A stretch of DNA of 64,000 bases from Pseudomonas brassicacearum subsp. brassicacearum (GCF_008801605.1 NZ_VZPJ01000005.1:310001-374000), one strand, 5' to 3'; counted from the stretch's first letter, positions 16,341 to 29,080 are shown. Numbers and translations: made by a program. The notes: generated from the sequence alone by a model not told the origin.

Positions 16341-17465
16341 TTACAGGTCGCCGAAGAAGCGCTTCACGCCTTCGAACCAACCAGTGGTTTTCGGGGAGTG
16401 GCTGTTGTCATCCGCCAACGAGTTGCGGAATTCTTCCAACAACTCACGCTGACGCCGACCCAGATTGACCGGAGTCTCCACCGCCACGCGGCACATCAGG
16501 TCGCCCGCACCGCCGCCACGCACTGGCGCGACGCCTTTGCCACGAATCCGGAACTGCTTGCCGGTCTGCGTGCCCTCGGGGATTTTCAGCTTGACGCGAC
16601 CGTCGAGGGTCGGGATCTCAAGCTCACCACCCAAGGCCGCATCGACGAAGCTGATCGGCACTTCGCAGAACAGGTGCTTGCCGTCGCGCTGGAAAATCGC
16701 ATGCTCGCGCACGTTGATGACCACATACAGGTCGCCAGTCGGGCCGCCCTGGGCACCCGCCTCGCCTTCGCCGGACAGGCGAATGCGGTCACCAGTGTCG
16801 ACACCGGCCGGCACTTTGACCGACAGCGTCTTGTACTCTTCGACACGCCCTTCACCGTGGCAGGAGTCGCACGGATCGGAAATGATCTTGCCTTGGCCAT
16901 GGCAACGCGGACAGGTCTGCTGCACCGAGAAGAAGCCCTGCTGCATGCGGACCTGGCCGATGCCGCCGCAGGTTGGACACGTAACGGGCGAGGAGCCCTT
17001 CTTGGCACCCGAGCCATCGCACGGCTTGCAATTGACCAGCGTTGGAACACGGATATTGACGGTAGTACCGCGCACCGCCTCTTCCAGGTTCAACTCCAGC
17101 GTGTAGCGCAAATCGCTGCCACGCTGGGCGCCGCCACGGGCACCGCCGCGACCGCCACCGAAGAAATCGCTGAACACATCACCGAAAATATCGGAGAAGT
17201 TCTGACCGCCGAAACCGGCACCGCCGCCACCCATGCTTGGGTCGACGCCGGCATGACCGTACTGGTCGTAAGCCGCGCGCTTGCTCGAATCGGACAGTAC
17301 TTCGTAGGCCTCGTTGGCCTCCTTGAACATCTCTTCCGACGCTTTGTCGCCGGGATTACGGTCCGGGTGGTGCTTCATCGCCAGGCGACGATAGGCCTTT
17401 TTCAGGTCTGCCTCGCTGGCCCCCCGCTCGACACCCAATACTTCGTAAAAGTCACGCTTTGCCAT
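16341..17465 (-). CDS. dnaJ: Chaperone DnaJ
   Basis: Hsp40 co-chaperone that delivers substrates to DnaK and stimulates its ATPase. The 374-residue product has the J domain with HPD ([10 protein letters not shown]), a Gly/Phe-rich linker, four CxxCxGxG zinc motifs ([32 protein letters not shown]) and the C-terminal substrate domain. [11 protein letters not shown] is the family start. Third gene of the grpE-dnaK-dnaJ run. Confidence 0.98.
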   Translation of the reverse strand: MAKRDFYEVLGVERGASEADLKKAYRRLAMKHHPDRNPGDKASEEMFKEANEAYEVLSDSSKRAAYDQYGHAGVDPSMGGGGAGFGGQNFSDIFGDVFSDFFGGGRGGARGGAQRGSDLRYTLELNLEEAVRGTTVNIRVPTLVNCKPCDGSGAKKGSSPVTCPTCGGIGQVRMQQGFFSVQQTCPRCHGQGKIISDPCDSCHGEGRVEEYKTLSVKVPAGVDTGDRIRLSGEGEAGAQGGPTGDLYVVINVREHAIFQRDGKHLFCEVPISFVDAALGGELEIPTLDGRVKLKIPEGTQTGKQFRIRGKGVAPVRGGGAGDLMCRVAVETPVNLGRRQRELLEEFRNSLADDNSHSPKTTGWFEGVKRFFGDL

Positions 17466-17790
17466 TAGTCTTTGCACTCTTATAGGACGTCCGGCAAACC
17501 TCTCCTGAACCTTGCCAAACTCGTTGAGCCCCAATACAGGCCCGGACCCAACTCACGTCAATTCATCAACGATCCTGGTCTTTAAATATTTCAGCCAGGG
17601 CCCCGGCCAAAACGCAGTGCCCATCGCCGGAAAGCAGGAGCATTCCCGAACGCACCGCCAGCATCCGAGCGTTGTCGCATGCTGTAAAAATTCATTGGCT
17701 CCAGACACGCCAACGCGGGAGCAAGCTCCCGCGCGGCGACATCCTACCAGCCACCGCACAAATGCAGTCAACCGGCCGACCAACAAGCGA
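17466..17790. other. dnaK-dnaJ intergenic region with a GC-rich hairpin
   Basis: About 325 bases without a supported gene. A perfect nine-base inverted repeat (CGCGGGAGC/GCTCCCGCG, 17714-17733) resembles half of a Pseudomonas REP element and lies soon after dnaK; it has no T-run. I see no clear sigma32 promoter for dnaJ here. Confidence 0.6.
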
Positions 17791-19707
<1,917 letters not shown>

Positions 19708-19784
19708 GTTAACTCTCCCGGAACTTGGATTTTGTTGCCGCAGCAGTGGTGGCTAACTGCGGTAGCACTTAAACGCTTGACATA

Positions 19785-19813
19785 TAGATGGGGCCGCTAC
19801 GACCGATTTCAAG
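19785..19813 (-). promoter_or_regulatory. Sigma32 heat-shock promoter of dnaK
   Basis: On the minus strand CTTGAAA, 13 bases, CCCCATCTA match the sigma32 consensus (CTTGAAA-N11-16-CCCCATNT). The -35 box overlaps the last codons of grpE, so dnaK can be induced separately from grpE. Confidence 0.8.
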
Positions 19814-20375
19814 CCTGCTCATCAATAGAAGGCGAAACCGGCGCTGGCGTCTTGCTGACCACGACCATGGCCGGGCGCAGCAGGCGACCATTGAGCAGAT
19901 AGCCCTTCTGGAAAACCTTCAGCACACTGTTTGGCTCGACGTCGGCACTTTCCTGCATCGCCATGGCCTGGTGGTGCTCGGCGTTGAAGGGTTCACCATG
20001 CGGATCAAGGGTTTCGAGCTGATAACGCTTGAGGGTGTCCTGGAACATTTTCAGGGTCAGCTCGATGCCTTCACGCATCGGACGGATGTTTTCGTCATCC
20101 GGGTTGGACAGCTCCAGGCCACGCTCCAGGCTGTCGATGATCGGCAGCAGGTCGCCGGCGAAACGCTCCAGGGCGAATTTATGAGCCTTCTCTACATCTT
20201 GTTCGGCGCGACGGCGGACATTCTGCAGGTCGGCTGCTACACGCAACGCCTGATCCTGCGCACCGGCCAGTTGCTCCTCGAGCACTTGTACACGTGCCGC
20301 CAGCTCTTCACCGGAATCCTGGGAAGCCTGATTGGCGTCTAGATTTTGCGTGTCCTGCGTCTGTTCGTCAGCCAT
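19809..20375 (-). CDS. grpE: Nucleotide exchange factor GrpE
   Basis: Exchanges ADP for ATP on DnaK. The 188-residue product has an acidic N-terminal tail, a long coiled coil (about 25-95), and the C-terminal domain with [15 protein letters not shown] and the signature around [22 protein letters not shown]. First gene of the grpE-dnaK-dnaJ run, behind a sigma32-type promoter. Confidence 0.97.
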   Translation of the reverse strand: MADEQTQDTQNLDANQASQDSGEELAARVQVLEEQLAGAQDQALRVAADLQNVRRRAEQDVEKAHKFALERFAGDLLPIIDSLERGLELSNPDDENIRPMREGIELTLKMFQDTLKRYQLETLDPHGEPFNAEHHQAMAMQESADVEPNSVLKVFQKGYLLNGRLLRPAMVVVSKTPAPVSPSIDEQA

Positions 20376-20427
20376 AGATTTCTCCTCTCAACTTCGTCCG
20401 CGAGCTCAACTCGCGCTTCTGCCCCGG

Positions 20428-20456
20428 TATATGGGGTCGGGTTTTGCAGCTTCAAG
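20428..20456 (-). promoter_or_regulatory. Sigma32 heat-shock promoter of grpE
   Basis: Minus-strand CTTGAAG, 13 bases, CCCCATATA, about 50 bases ahead of the grpE start. It matches the sigma32 consensus at nearly every position. Confidence 0.82.
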
Positions 20457-20577
20457 GGCCATCTGACGAATTAACCTTACAAAAAGCAGCTGCATAACCA
20501 TTCCCCGCAGCGCTAAGAAAATCATTTGTCCAAGCAAATCGAGCTAAGCGTGGGCATTGTCAGGCCAAAACAAAACA

Positions 20578-20593
20578 CTGTATAAATAACCAG
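20578..20593 (+). promoter_or_regulatory. LexA box of recN
   Basis: CTGTATAAATAACCAG is the CTG-N10-CAG SOS operator with an AT-rich centre, 24 bases ahead of the recN start. RecN is a classic SOS gene. Confidence 0.8.
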
Positions 20594-20616
20594 ACCTAAA
20601 GCCTGGGAGCGGCCTT

Positions 20617-22290
20617 ATGCTGGTGCACCTGTCCGTACACAACTACGCCATCGTCGAACACCTCGATCTCGAACTTGATCGAGGCATGAGCGTGATCACC
20701 GGTGAAACCGGCGCAGGCAAGTCGATCATGCTCGATGCCCTGGGCCTGACGCTGGGCGACCGCGCCGACAGTGGCGTGGTGCGCCCCGGAGCGGACAAGG
20801 CCGACATCCTGGCGACGTTCGACCTGGTCGACATCCCCGAGGCCAGCGCCTGGCTGGCCGAACGCGACCTGGACACCGACGGTTTGTGCATCCTGCGCCG
20901 GGTCATCACCGCTGAAGGCCGCTCCCGAGGCTACATCAACGGCACGCCCTGCCCCCTGGGCGACCTCAAGGCCCTCGGCGAGCTGCTGATCGACATTCAC
21001 AGCCAGCATGAACACCAATCCCTGCTCAAGACCGACACCCATCGCCGCTTGCTGGATGAATACGCCGGCGCCACCGACCTGGCCCGACAGGTCCAACTGG
21101 CGGCCCAACGCTGGCGCCAGACCCGCCAGGAACTGGATCGACTCTCCAATTCCGGCGACGAACAACGTGCCCGTCACCAGTTATTGAGCTACCAGCTCGA
21201 AGAGCTGGAGAACCTGGCCCTGGGTGAAAATGAACTGGAAGAGCTGGAGCAGGAACACAAGAACCTGACCAACGCCGAAGCACTGCTGGGCATTTGCCGG
21301 CAAGTGGTCGAACAATGCAGCGAGAGCGATTCAGGCAATGTGCTCAATGCACTGACAGCGAGCCTGAACCGACTCTCCAGCGTGAACAATTCGGTGGGCG
21401 CCCTGAACGAAGCGACCAACCTGCTGACGAGTGCGCAGATCCAGGTCGAAGAAGCCGTCGGGGAACTGAATCGGTTCCTCGATCATTTCGATGCCGACCC
21501 GGCCCGCCTGCAGTACCTGGAAGAGCGCCTGGACACTATCTATACACTGGCGCGCAAGCATCGCATCCAACCGACCGATGTTGCCGAACTCCAGCAGCGC
21601 CTGCTGGAAGAACTGGAAACCCTGAACGCCAACGATGAATCCATCGAGCGCCTGGGGGACGAACTGGCTTCTTATGCCCGTCATTACCAGGAAAAGGCCA
21701 AGGAGCTCAGCGGACTGCGGCAGCACGCCGCAACAGGACTGGCCAGCGCCGTGGAACAGGAAATCCAGCGCCTGGGCATGCCGGGCGGACGCTTCACCAT
21801 CGAATTGCGCCCCAACGCTGGCGACGAGCTCCAGCCCAATGGCCTGGAGCAAGTGGAACTGCTGGTCAGCGCCAACCCCGGGCAACCGCTCAAGGCCCTG
21901 GCCAAAGTCGCGTCCGGCGGCGAGCTGTCACGAATCAGCCTGGCCATCCAGGTCATCACCGCGCAGACCTCTCGTGTGCCGACGCTGGTATTCGACGAAG
22001 TTGACGTGGGCATCGGTGGCCCAACCGCGGAAATTGTCGGCCAGTTGCTGCGCCGGCTGGGGGAACGCGGCCAGGTGCTGACGGTGACTCACCTGCCCCA
22101 GGTCGCCGCCCAGGGACACCAGCATCTATTTGTGCACAAGGTACGCGGCGAGGATGCCACTCGCACCGCCGTCTCCAAGCTCAACAAAAACGAGCGCGTG
22201 GAAGAAGTGGCGCGAATGCTCGGGGGCATCGACCTCACCAAGGAATCCCTGGCCCACGCGAAAAAAATGGTCGTTACCGCGAAAATCTGA
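20617..22290 (+). CDS. recN: DNA repair protein RecN
   Basis: SMC-like ATPase for double-strand break repair. The 557-residue product has Walker A GETGAGKS near residue 30, long coiled-coil arms, and the signature/Walker B pair VASGGELSRISLAIQ and LVFDEVDVGIGG in the last quarter. It is divergent from grpE and preceded by a LexA box. Confidence 0.97.
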   Translation: MLVHLSVHNYAIVEHLDLELDRGMSVITGETGAGKSIMLDALGLTLGDRADSGVVRPGADKADILATFDLVDIPEASAWLAERDLDTDGLCILRRVITAEGRSRGYINGTPCPLGDLKALGELLIDIHSQHEHQSLLKTDTHRRLLDEYAGATDLARQVQLAAQRWRQTRQELDRLSNSGDEQRARHQLLSYQLEELENLALGENELEELEQEHKNLTNAEALLGICRQVVEQCSESDSGNVLNALTASLNRLSSVNNSVGALNEATNLLTSAQIQVEEAVGELNRFLDHFDADPARLQYLEERLDTIYTLARKHRIQPTDVAELQQRLLEELETLNANDESIERLGDELASYARHYQEKAKELSGLRQHAATGLASAVEQEIQRLGMPGGRFTIELRPNAGDELQPNGLEQVELLVSANPGQPLKALAKVASGGELSRISLAIQVITAQTSRVPTLVFDEVDVGIGGPTAEIVGQLLRRLGERGQVLTVTHLPQVAAQGHQHLFVHKVRGEDATRTAVSKLNKNERVEEVARMLGGIDLTKESLAHAKKMVVTAKI

Positions 22291-22305
22291 GAACGGCAGA
22301 AAGCA

Positions 22306-22331
22306 CGAAGGCGACCCTGGGGTCGCCTTCG
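22306..22331. terminator. Hairpin between recN and fur
   Basis: CGAAGGCGACC/GGTCGCCTTCG with a four-base loop; an 11-bp stem between the convergent recN and fur genes. The T-run is weak, but the placement suggests a two-way terminator. Confidence 0.6.
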
Positions 22332-22367
22332 TTCGTTTCACGAACCGTAATAGTCCGCGCGACATGC

Positions 22368-22772
22368 TTACTTTTTCTTGCGTACGTACAGCACAAGATT
22401 GTGATCAACCATCTCGAAGCCATACTTGTCGACGATTGCTTTCTGCAGCCGCTCGATTTCTTCGTCGAAGAATTCGATCACTTCGCTCGTCTCGACGTTG
22501 ACCATATGGTCGTGATGCTTGCCGTCGTCCAGTTCGAAGACCGCATGGCCTCCGTCGAAGTTGTGCCGCACCACCAAGCCAGCTGCCTCGAACTGGGTCA
22601 GAACACGGTAAACCGTGGCCAGACCGACGTCCTCACCAGCCTCCATAAGTGCCTTATAGACATCTTCAGCACTCATGTGGCGTTGCTCGGCGGAATCGAG
22701 CATTTGTAGAATCTTGACCCGTGGCAGGGTCACTTTGAGGCCGGCTTTGCGTAGTTCGCTATTTTCAACCAT
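22368..22772 (-). CDS. fur: Ferric uptake regulator Fur
   Basis: Fe(II)-dependent repressor of iron uptake. The 134-residue product has the winged-helix DNA-binding half (VTLPRVKILQML, GLATVYRVLTQFEAAGLV) and the His-rich metal-binding dimer half (DGKHHDHMVNV). It contains no cysteine at all, so the CxxC structural zinc site of E. coli Fur is absent; this is the usual Pseudomonas form. Divergent from bamE, as in other pseudomonads. Confidence 0.97.
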   Translation of the reverse strand: MVENSELRKAGLKVTLPRVKILQMLDSAEQRHMSAEDVYKALMEAGEDVGLATVYRVLTQFEAAGLVVRHNFDGGHAVFELDDGKHHDHMVNVETSEVIEFFDEEIERLQKAIVDKYGFEMVDHNLVLYVRKKK

Positions 22773-22869
22773 GGTCAGCTTTCTCGCGATGCTGCTTCGC
22801 AGCTTCTCTTAATGCGGGTATGATCGGCGTTTACGTTGTCCCAGCCAAGATAGTGGAAGTCGCCCACCG

Positions 22870-23397
22870 ATGCAAAACACCAAGCTCTTGCTAACCAGTT
22901 TCACCTTTGTGGGACTGCTCGCACTCGCCGGTTGTTCATTCCCCGGGGTTTACAAAATCGACATCCAGCAGGGCAATGTCGTCACGCAGGACATGATAGA
23001 CCAGTTGCGCCCGGGAATGACCCGCCGGCAAGTACGGTTTATCATGGGTAACCCCCTGCTGACCGACACGTTCCATGCCGATCGCTGGGATTACCTGTAC
23101 AGCTTGCAGCCAGGCGGCGGTGAGCGCCAGCAGGAACGCATCAGCGTTATCTTTAGCCCCAACGACCAACTCGTCAGCCTGTCGGGCGATTTCATGCCTG
23201 GCGTGAGCCGTGACGAGGCCATCTTGGGCAAGGACAGCGACAACACCGTTACTGACCCGACCCAGAAGGCCGAACAGCCGAAACCGGAAAAACCGGTCAA
23301 GCCAGGTTCGTTGCTGGACCAGATCCAGAAGGACGTGGACAAAGTCGAGACCGTACCCGTGCCGACGCCAGAGCCCCTGGACACCTCGCCGCAATAA
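22870..23397 (+). CDS. bamE: Outer-membrane assembly lipoprotein BamE (OmlA/SmpA)
   Basis: Lipoprotein of the Bam complex that inserts beta-barrels. The 175-residue product has a signal peptide with lipobox LALAGC (Cys 22), the SmpA/OmlA domain (about 30-110, with [20 protein letters not shown]), and a Lys/Pro-rich C-terminal extension. It is divergent from fur and ends at a strong terminator. Confidence 0.95.
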   Translation: MQNTKLLLTSFTFVGLLALAGCSFPGVYKIDIQQGNVVTQDMIDQLRPGMTRRQVRFIMGNPLLTDTFHADRWDYLYSLQPGGGERQQERISVIFSPNDQLVSLSGDFMPGVSRDEAILGKDSDNTVTDPTQKAEQPKPEKPVKPGSLLDQIQKDVDKVETVPVPTPEPLDTSPQ

Positions 23398-23406
23398 ATT
23401 GCGGCA

Positions 23407-23436
23407 TAAAAAAACCCGGCATGCCGGGTTTTTTAT
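23407..23436. terminator. Two-way terminator between bamE and rnfH
   Basis: AAACCCGGC/GCCGGGTTT stem around AT with an A-run before and a T-run after, between convergent genes; it works on both strands. Confidence 0.9.
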
Positions 23437-23456
23437 TGCCTGCCATTCAAGCCAGG

Positions 23457-23759
23457 TTATTGCTCCGATTGGCGTGCCTGGGCAGCCTTCGCCGCGCGCA
23501 AGCGACGAATTTCCTTCGGATCGGCCAACAACGGGCGATAGATCTCCAGTCGATCGGCCGCCTGCACCACCTGATGCTCTGGATCGGCAACCAGCTTGCC
23601 AAAAATTCCTACCGGGCAAGTCGCCAGATCCAGCTCTGGAAACACATCGGCAATGCCCGATGCCGCCAGTGCGGCACGAACACTCGCGCCCTCCTGCACC
23701 ACGCAGGTGCGCAAGACCTGACGCTCCGTCGAGGCATACACCACTTCTATCTCAATCAA
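23457..23759 (-). CDS. rnfH: RnfH family Ubiquitin-like protein
   Basis: A 100-residue small beta-grasp protein (UPF0125), with the family motifs IEVVYAS, VGIFGKLV and DRLEIYRPLLADPKEIRR. Its function is not settled; it is usually found beside ratA and smpB. Its start overlaps the end of the ratA-like gene by four bases. Confidence 0.9.
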   Translation of the reverse strand: MIEIEVVYASTERQVLRTCVVQEGASVRAALAASGIADVFPELDLATCPVGIFGKLVADPEHQVVQAADRLEIYRPLLADPKEIRRLRAAKAAQARQSEQ

Positions 23760-24199
23760 CGCTTGAGCTCTGCATTCTGCTTGGCCCGCTGGCAGAACGC
23801 ATCGACCAGGGTATTGGCGGCTTGATTGAACAGCGGCCCCAGCGTCGCCCGCACCAGAGGACCGGCGTAGTCGAACGACAGGTCCAGGCTGATCTTGCAG
23901 GCCTTTTCACCCAGCGGCTTGAACACCCAGACACCGTGGAGCTGGTTGAAAGGCCCTTCTTCCAGATTCATCTCGATGGACTGTCCCGGCACCAGCGTAT
24001 TGCGCGTAACGAAGCGCTGGCTCAAGCCGCTCTTGGCAATGTTGAGGCTGGCGCGCATATGGGTTTCAGAGCTCTCCAGCACCTCGGCCGACGAGCACCA
24101 CGGCAAGAACTGCGGGTAGCTCGCCACATCGTTGACCAGGTCATACAGCGCCTGCGCCGGATAGGGCAGCAAGGCCGAGCGTTGAATATGTGTCGTCAT
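23756..24199 (-). CDS. ratA: RatA family START-domain protein
   Basis: A 147-residue START/polyketide cyclase-like protein. E. coli RatA was reported to bind the 50S subunit and block 70S assembly; the mitochondrial relative Coq10 binds quinone. The N-terminus MTTHIQRSALLPYPAQALYDLV and SYPQFLPWCSSAEV are typical. I use the ATG at this position rather than one ten codons upstream, which runs toward the transporter gene. Confidence 0.9.
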   Translation of the reverse strand: MTTHIQRSALLPYPAQALYDLVNDVASYPQFLPWCSSAEVLESSETHMRASLNIAKSGLSQRFVTRNTLVPGQSIEMNLEEGPFNQLHGVWVFKPLGEKACKISLDLSFDYAGPLVRATLGPLFNQAANTLVDAFCQRAKQNAELKR

Positions 24200-24206
24200 G
24201 TAAGCG

Positions 24207-25610
24207 TCACTTCCACAGCTGGGCGGCAAACACTACGAGAATGCCGATGGGCGCCACGTAGCGCATCAAGAACAGGCTCAAACCAAACAATACCGGGCTG
24301 CGCAGCGACAATTCATCACGCACCGCTTCACGCCCCATGATCCATCCTGCAAACACTACGAAACACAAACCACCCAATGGCAGCATGATCCGTGAGGTGA
24401 AGAAATCAATCACGCCGAAGAAATCCAGCCCTCCGGTTGCGCCCCATTGGTAGAGATGGAATAGCCCGTCTTCGTTCACGAAAAACTTCGCTTGCTTCCA
24501 TATATTGAAGGAAAACACCGTGCCCAGGCCGACAAACCAGCAGGTGAAGGCCAACCAGAAGGTTACCCAGGCGCGGCTGAGCCGGGTCCGTTCAACCAGG
24601 TAAGCCACCATGGGTTCCAACAGGGAGATGGCCGAACTCCAGGCTGCGATGGCCACCAGGAGGAAAAACACCACGCCCATCACTTGGCCGAACGCCATGC
24701 TGCCGAAGGCAAAAGGCAGGCTGACAAACATCAGCCCCGGCCCCTCACTGGGGTTCAGGCCGGCGGCGAATACAATCGGAAACAATGCCACCCCCGCCAA
24801 CAGCGACACGAAGGTATCCAACAGCGCGACACCGACAACGGTCCGGGTCAGGGATGCATTCTTGGGCATGTAGGCGCCATAGATCATGATCGAACCGACC
24901 CCGACGCTCAGGGAGAAAAACGCATGCCCCATGGCCGGCAGCAGGCCATCCAGGACTTTCTCCGGCTGGAAGTCGAACATGAAATGCACGCCTTCCATGA
25001 AATGCCCGGTGGTCATGCTGTAGCCCAGCAGCACCAGGATCATCACGAACAGCAACGGCATCATGATCCGCAGGCTGCGCTCAAGCCCGGCAACCACTCC
25101 CCGGGCAATCACCACCGCCGAGAGCACCATGAAAATCGTGTGCCAGAGGGTCAGCCTCCAGGGATCGGCAATCACATTGCCGAAGTAGGCGCCTACCTGA
25201 TCAGGCGTCACACCCTGAAAATCCCCACGCCCCATGTCGATGATGTAGTCCAGCGACCAACCGCCGACCACGCTATAGAAAGACAGAATCAACAGCGCCG
25301 TGATCATCCCGGCGAAGGCGCCCCACGACCACTTGGGCGAGTGCCCCGCCGCCACCGCCAACACCTTCAAGGCATTGGCCGGGCTTTGCCGGGCCCGACG
25401 ACCGATCAGGGTTTCGGCCAGCATTACCGGCGCGCCGATCAGCGCAATGCACGCCAGGAACATCAGTACGAAGGCACCGCCACCGTAGACGCCGACCATG
25501 TAGGGGAATTTCCAGATACTGCCCAACCCCACCGCAGAACCGGTTGCAGCGAATATAAAAACCCAGCGGCTAGCCCAACTGCCGTGGACAGAAACCTTGT
25601 CTGTCGACAT
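24207..25610 (-). CDS. Sodium-dependent transporter (SNF family)
   Basis: Inner-membrane protein of the neurotransmitter:sodium symporter family. The 467-residue product has about 11-12 membrane segments and the family N-terminal motif [19 protein letters not shown] that lines the sodium and substrate site. The substrate is unknown. I chose [12 protein letters not shown]; upstream codons overlap the smpB promoter area. Divergent from smpB. Confidence 0.92.
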   Translation of the reverse strand: MSTDKVSVHGSWASRWVFIFAATGSAVGLGSIWKFPYMVGVYGGGAFVLMFLACIALIGAPVMLAETLIGRRARQSPANALKVLAVAAGHSPKWSWGAFAGMITALLILSFYSVVGGWSLDYIIDMGRGDFQGVTPDQVGAYFGNVIADPWRLTLWHTIFMVLSAVVIARGVVAGLERSLRIMMPLLFVMILVLLGYSMTTGHFMEGVHFMFDFQPEKVLDGLLPAMGHAFFSLSVGVGSIMIYGAYMPKNASLTRTVVGVALLDTFVSLLAGVALFPIVFAAGLNPSEGPGLMFVSLPFAFGSMAFGQVMGVVFFLLVAIAAWSSAISLLEPMVAYLVERTRLSRAWVTFWLAFTCWFVGLGTVFSFNIWKQAKFFVNEDGLFHLYQWGATGGLDFFGVIDFFTSRIMLPLGGLCFVVFAGWIMGREAVRDELSLRSPVLFGLSLFLMRYVAPIGILVVFAAQLWK

Positions 25611-25728
25611 CGTGATCACGCCCAAGCATTCAAAAAAGAGGCCGCATTGTCCGGGATTCACTCAACGTGCTCAAGCACGCTGCTTCACCGTAGCCGACAC
25701 GCACGCAACTGCCTATAATGCCGCCCCT

Positions 25729-26211
25729 ATGGCTAAACAGAAGAAACACCCCACAGGGACCATCGCGCAAAATAAAAAGGCGCGACACGATTACTTCATC
25801 GAACAACGTTTCGAGGCTGGCATGGTCCTGGCCGGCTGGGAAGTAAAGAGCCTGCGTGCCGGCAAGGCGCAACTGGTCGACAGCTACGTGCTGCTCAAGG
25901 ACGGCGAGGCTTGGCTGCTGGGCAGCCATTTCACGCCGCTGACCACCGCCAGCACCCACGTGATCGCCGACCCGACGCGCTCGCGCAAGCTGCTGCTCAA
26001 CAAGCGCGAGCTGGAAAAACTCTTCGCCTCCGTGCAGCAGAAGGGTTACACCTGCGTCTGCACGTCGTTGTACTGGAGCAAGCACTTGATCAAGTGCGAG
26101 ATTGCCCTGGGCAAGGGCAAGAAGGAATACGACAAGCGCGATACCGAACGCGAACGCGATGCCGGCCGCGAGCTGCAGCGCGCGGTGCGCAACAAGGGCA
26201 AGGAAGACTAG
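25729..26211 (+). CDS. smpB: SsrA-binding protein SmpB
   Basis: Partner of tmRNA in trans-translation. The 160-residue product shows the beta-barrel motifs [20 protein letters not shown] and [14 protein letters not shown] and the basic C-terminal tail ([16 protein letters not shown]). The ssrA gene itself lies about 9 kb to the right. Confidence 0.97.
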   Translation: MAKQKKHPTGTIAQNKKARHDYFIEQRFEAGMVLAGWEVKSLRAGKAQLVDSYVLLKDGEAWLLGSHFTPLTTASTHVIADPTRSRKLLLNKRELEKLFASVQQKGYTCVCTSLYWSKHLIKCEIALGKGKKEYDKRDTERERDAGRELQRAVRNKGKED

Positions 26212-26223
26212 CCCGGGATCAAC

Positions 26224-26313
26224 TGTGGGAGCCGAGCTTGCTCGCGATGGCGTCGACACATCCGGCAGCGATGTGTCAGACAGACCGCTTTCGCGAGCAA
26301 GCTCGCTCCCACA
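26224..26313. repeat. REP pair (REPIN) of Pseudomonas type
   Basis: TGTGGGAGC-GAGCTTGCTCGCGA and its inverted copy face each other across about 45 bases, between smpB and lldR. This is the common Pseudomonas REP doublet that is spread by RAYT transposases. Confidence 0.9.
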
Positions 26314-26329
26314 GGGTCCACAGGCGCGA

Positions 26330-27097
26330 TTACATCCCTTTACGCCGCTCCGCCCGCGCCACGCGCTGCACTTCCTGACGCACCTCTTCCAGAACCTCCT
26401 GCACATACAAGATGTGCCGGCTTGACACTTCCCGCGCCTGTTCGGCGTGCCCGCCCATGATCGCCTGGTACAACTCCCGGTGCTGGCTGATCAACATGTC
26501 GCGGGTTTCACTGCGTTGCTTGTACATGCCGCCGATGTTGGTCACCACATTGCGCTTGAGCAGGTCGAACAAGCCGCGGATGGTATGCAGCAACACCGCG
26601 TTATGACTGGCCTCGGCAATCGCCAGGTGAAACCGGGCATCCGCCGCGCCCTCCTCCGCCCGGCTCACCTCGTCGTGGCGCGAGTAACAGTCCTGCAGCT
26701 CGTCGAATGCCGCCGTCAGCCGCTCGCGGTCTACATCCGTGGCCCGCTGCGCCGCGTAATAAGCACAGGACGCTTCCAGGGTGTGACGAAACTCAAGCAA
26801 GTCGCGCTGCGCTTCGGGATTGCTTTCCAACAATTGCAGCAGTGGATCACTGAACGTCGAGCCCAGCGACTCCACCACATAGTTGCCGCCGCCCTGGCGA
26901 CTGACCAACAAGCCTTTGGCCGCCAGCTTCTGGATCGCCTCGCGCAACGAAGGGCGTGACACACCGAACTGCTCAGCCAGGGTCCGTTCGGCCGGCAGCC
27001 GCTCACCAGACTTGAGCGTGCCCTCAAGGATCATGCCTTCAAGCCGCTCGACAATATCGTCAGACAAACGGCGCTGACGAATCTGATCAAACCCCAT
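26330..27097 (-). CDS. lldR: GntR/FadR-family regulator of lactate use LldR
   Basis: Represses the lactate genes in the absence of lactate (known for LldR). The 255-residue product has the winged HTH (RLPAERTLAEQFGVSRPSLREAIQKL, about 35-70) and an FCD ligand domain with the metal-binding His pattern (about 95-225). It is divergent from lldP, and a palindromic FadR-type operator lies between them. Confidence 0.92.
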   Translation of the reverse strand: MGFDQIRQRRLSDDIVERLEGMILEGTLKSGERLPAERTLAEQFGVSRPSLREAIQKLAAKGLLVSRQGGGNYVVESLGSTFSDPLLQLLESNPEAQRDLLEFRHTLEASCAYYAAQRATDVDRERLTAAFDELQDCYSRHDEVSRAEEGAADARFHLAIAEASHNAVLLHTIRGLFDLLKRNVVTNIGGMYKQRSETRDMLISQHRELYQAIMGGHAEQAREVSSRHILYVQEVLEEVRQEVQRVARAERRKGM

Positions 27098-27290
27098 AAC
27101 TCAATTCTCCACGATCCCGACGGCTCGCCGGGCTCTCTATTCTGGCCCATCCGGGCCTTGTCCACACCCATCAAAGCCGTTTTGCACAACCGGATCAGAT
27201 GCGCTCTGCACCGCTTATTCGACGAAAGTTTCAGGGCGGCAAATTGACACATGACAACCAAGGCTTTTACCCTAGCCAACAGCGATTGTA

Positions 27291-27307
27291 AATTGGTATT
27301 ACCAATT
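27291..27307. promoter_or_regulatory. Probable LldR operator
   Basis: AATTGGTATTACCAATT is a perfect palindrome around ATT and fits the FadR-subfamily consensus TGGT-N3-ACCA. It lies 53 bases ahead of lldP and in the shared control region. Confidence 0.8.
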
Positions 27308-27359
27308 AACCAAACCCGCTGGCAGTGCCTGACCAACAACAATTAGGGGCCCACCCATT

Positions 27360-29054
27360 ATGCAAACCTGGCAACAGCTCTACAGCCCGCTCGGCAGCCT
27401 CGGCTTGTCCGCACTCGCGGCCGTCATTCCCATCGTATTTTTCTTCCTGGCCCTGGCGGTGTTTCGCCTCAAGGGGCATGTGGCCGGCAGCATCACCCTG
27501 GCCCTGGCGATTGCCGTGGCGATTTTCGCTTTCAATATGCCCGCCGACATGGCCTTCGCAGCCGCCGGCTATGGTTTTGCCTACGGTCTGTGGCCCATCG
27601 CCTGGATCATCGTCGCGGCCGTATTCCTCTACAAACTGACAGTCAAGAGCGGCCAGTTCGAGGTGATTCGCAGCTCGGTGCTGTCGATTACCGATGACCA
27701 ACGCCTGCAAGTGCTGTTGATCGGCTTTTGCTTCGGCGCATTTTTGGAAGGTGCCGCCGGTTTCGGTGCCCCGGTGGCGATCACTGCCGCCCTGCTGGTC
27801 GGCCTGGGCTTCAACCCCCTGTACGCCGCCGGCCTGTGCCTGATCGCCAACACCGCCCCGGTCGCGTTCGGTGCGTTGGGCATTCCGATCATCGTGGCCG
27901 GTCAGGTCACCGGGATCGACGCCTTCAAGATCGGCGCCATGACCGGTCGCCAGCTGCCATTGCTGTCGCTGTTCGTGCCGTTCTGGCTGGTGTTCATGAT
28001 GGACGGCCTGCGCGGCGTGCGGGAAACCTGGCCAGCAGCACTGGTGGCAGGCCTGAGCTTCGCCATCACCCAGTACTTCACCTCCAACTTCATTGGCCCG
28101 GAACTGCCGGACATCACCTCCGCCCTGGCCAGCCTGATTTCCCTGACGCTGTTCCTGAAAGTCTGGCAGCCCAAGCGTACCGCTGGCGCCCAGATTGCCG
28201 GCGCCACCTCCAGCACCACGGTCACCGCCAGCGCCGGTGGTTTCGGCCAACCGCGCAGCACCGTCGCTTCGCCCTACAGCCTGGGGGAAATCATCAAGGC
28301 CTGGTCGCCGTTCCTGATCCTGACCGTATTGGTGACGATCTGGACCCTCAAGCCGTTCAAGGCGATGTTCGCCGCTGGCGGTTCGATGTACGGCTGGGTG
28401 TTCAACTTCGCCATCCCGCACCTGGACCAGATGGTGATCAAGGTCGCGCCCATCGTGATCAACCCCACTGCCATTCCGGCCGTGTTCAAGCTTGATCCGA
28501 TTTCCGCCACCGGCACGGCGATTTTCTTCTCCGCATTGATCTCGATGCTGGTGCTGAAGATCAATATCAAAACTGGTCTTACCACTTTTAAAGAGACGCT
28601 TTTCGAGCTGCGCTGGCCGATCCTGTCCATCGGCATGGTGTTGGCATTCGCGTTCGTCACCAACTACTCGGGCATGTCGTCGACCATGGCCCTGGTGCTG
28701 GCCGGCACGGGCGCGGCGTTCCCGTTCTTCTCGCCGTTCCTGGGTTGGCTGGGTGTGTTCCTGACCGGTTCCGATACGTCGTCCAACGCCCTGTTCAGCT
28801 CGCTGCAAGCCACCACCGCGCACCAGCTCGGCGTCAACGACACCTTGCTCGTCGCGGCCAACACCAGCGGCGGCGTGACCGGCAAGATGATTTCGCCACA
28901 ATCGATCGCGGTGGCCTGCGCGGCGACCGGGCTGGTGGGCAAGGAATCGGATCTGTTCCGTTTCACCCTCAAACACAGCCTATTCTTTGCAACGATTGTC
29001 GGCCTGATCACGTTGGCCCAGGCCTACTGGTTTACCGGCATGCTGGTTCATTAA
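27360..29054 (+). CDS. lldP: L-lactate permease
   Basis: Inner-membrane lactate/glycolate permease of the LctP family. The 564-residue product has about 12-14 membrane segments; [14 protein letters not shown] and the C-terminal [10 protein letters not shown] and [20 protein letters not shown] are family signatures. First gene of the lactate operon; a hairpin (29081-29104) separates it from lutA. Confidence 0.95.
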   Translation: MQTWQQLYSPLGSLGLSALAAVIPIVFFFLALAVFRLKGHVAGSITLALAIAVAIFAFNMPADMAFAAAGYGFAYGLWPIAWIIVAAVFLYKLTVKSGQFEVIRSSVLSITDDQRLQVLLIGFCFGAFLEGAAGFGAPVAITAALLVGLGFNPLYAAGLCLIANTAPVAFGALGIPIIVAGQVTGIDAFKIGAMTGRQLPLLSLFVPFWLVFMMDGLRGVRETWPAALVAGLSFAITQYFTSNFIGPELPDITSALASLISLTLFLKVWQPKRTAGAQIAGATSSTTVTASAGGFGQPRSTVASPYSLGEIIKAWSPFLILTVLVTIWTLKPFKAMFAAGGSMYGWVFNFAIPHLDQMVIKVAPIVINPTAIPAVFKLDPISATGTAIFFSALISMLVLKINIKTGLTTFKETLFELRWPILSIGMVLAFAFVTNYSGMSSTMALVLAGTGAAFPFFSPFLGWLGVFLTGSDTSSNALFSSLQATTAHQLGVNDTLLVAANTSGGVTGKMISPQSIAVACAATGLVGKESDLFRFTLKHSLFFATIVGLITLAQAYWFTGMLVH

Positions 29055-29080
29055 GTCCTACACGCAATACTGAAAAAACC

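Noticed and set aside
26224..26313. Possible CRISPR-like repeat at the smpB end
   Set aside because: Only one inverted pair of REP type; no direct repeat-spacer array. I found no CRISPR array in the window.
27306..28976. Long minus-strand frame opposite lldP
   Set aside because: Shadow of lldP; low-complexity Gln/Gly/His composition.
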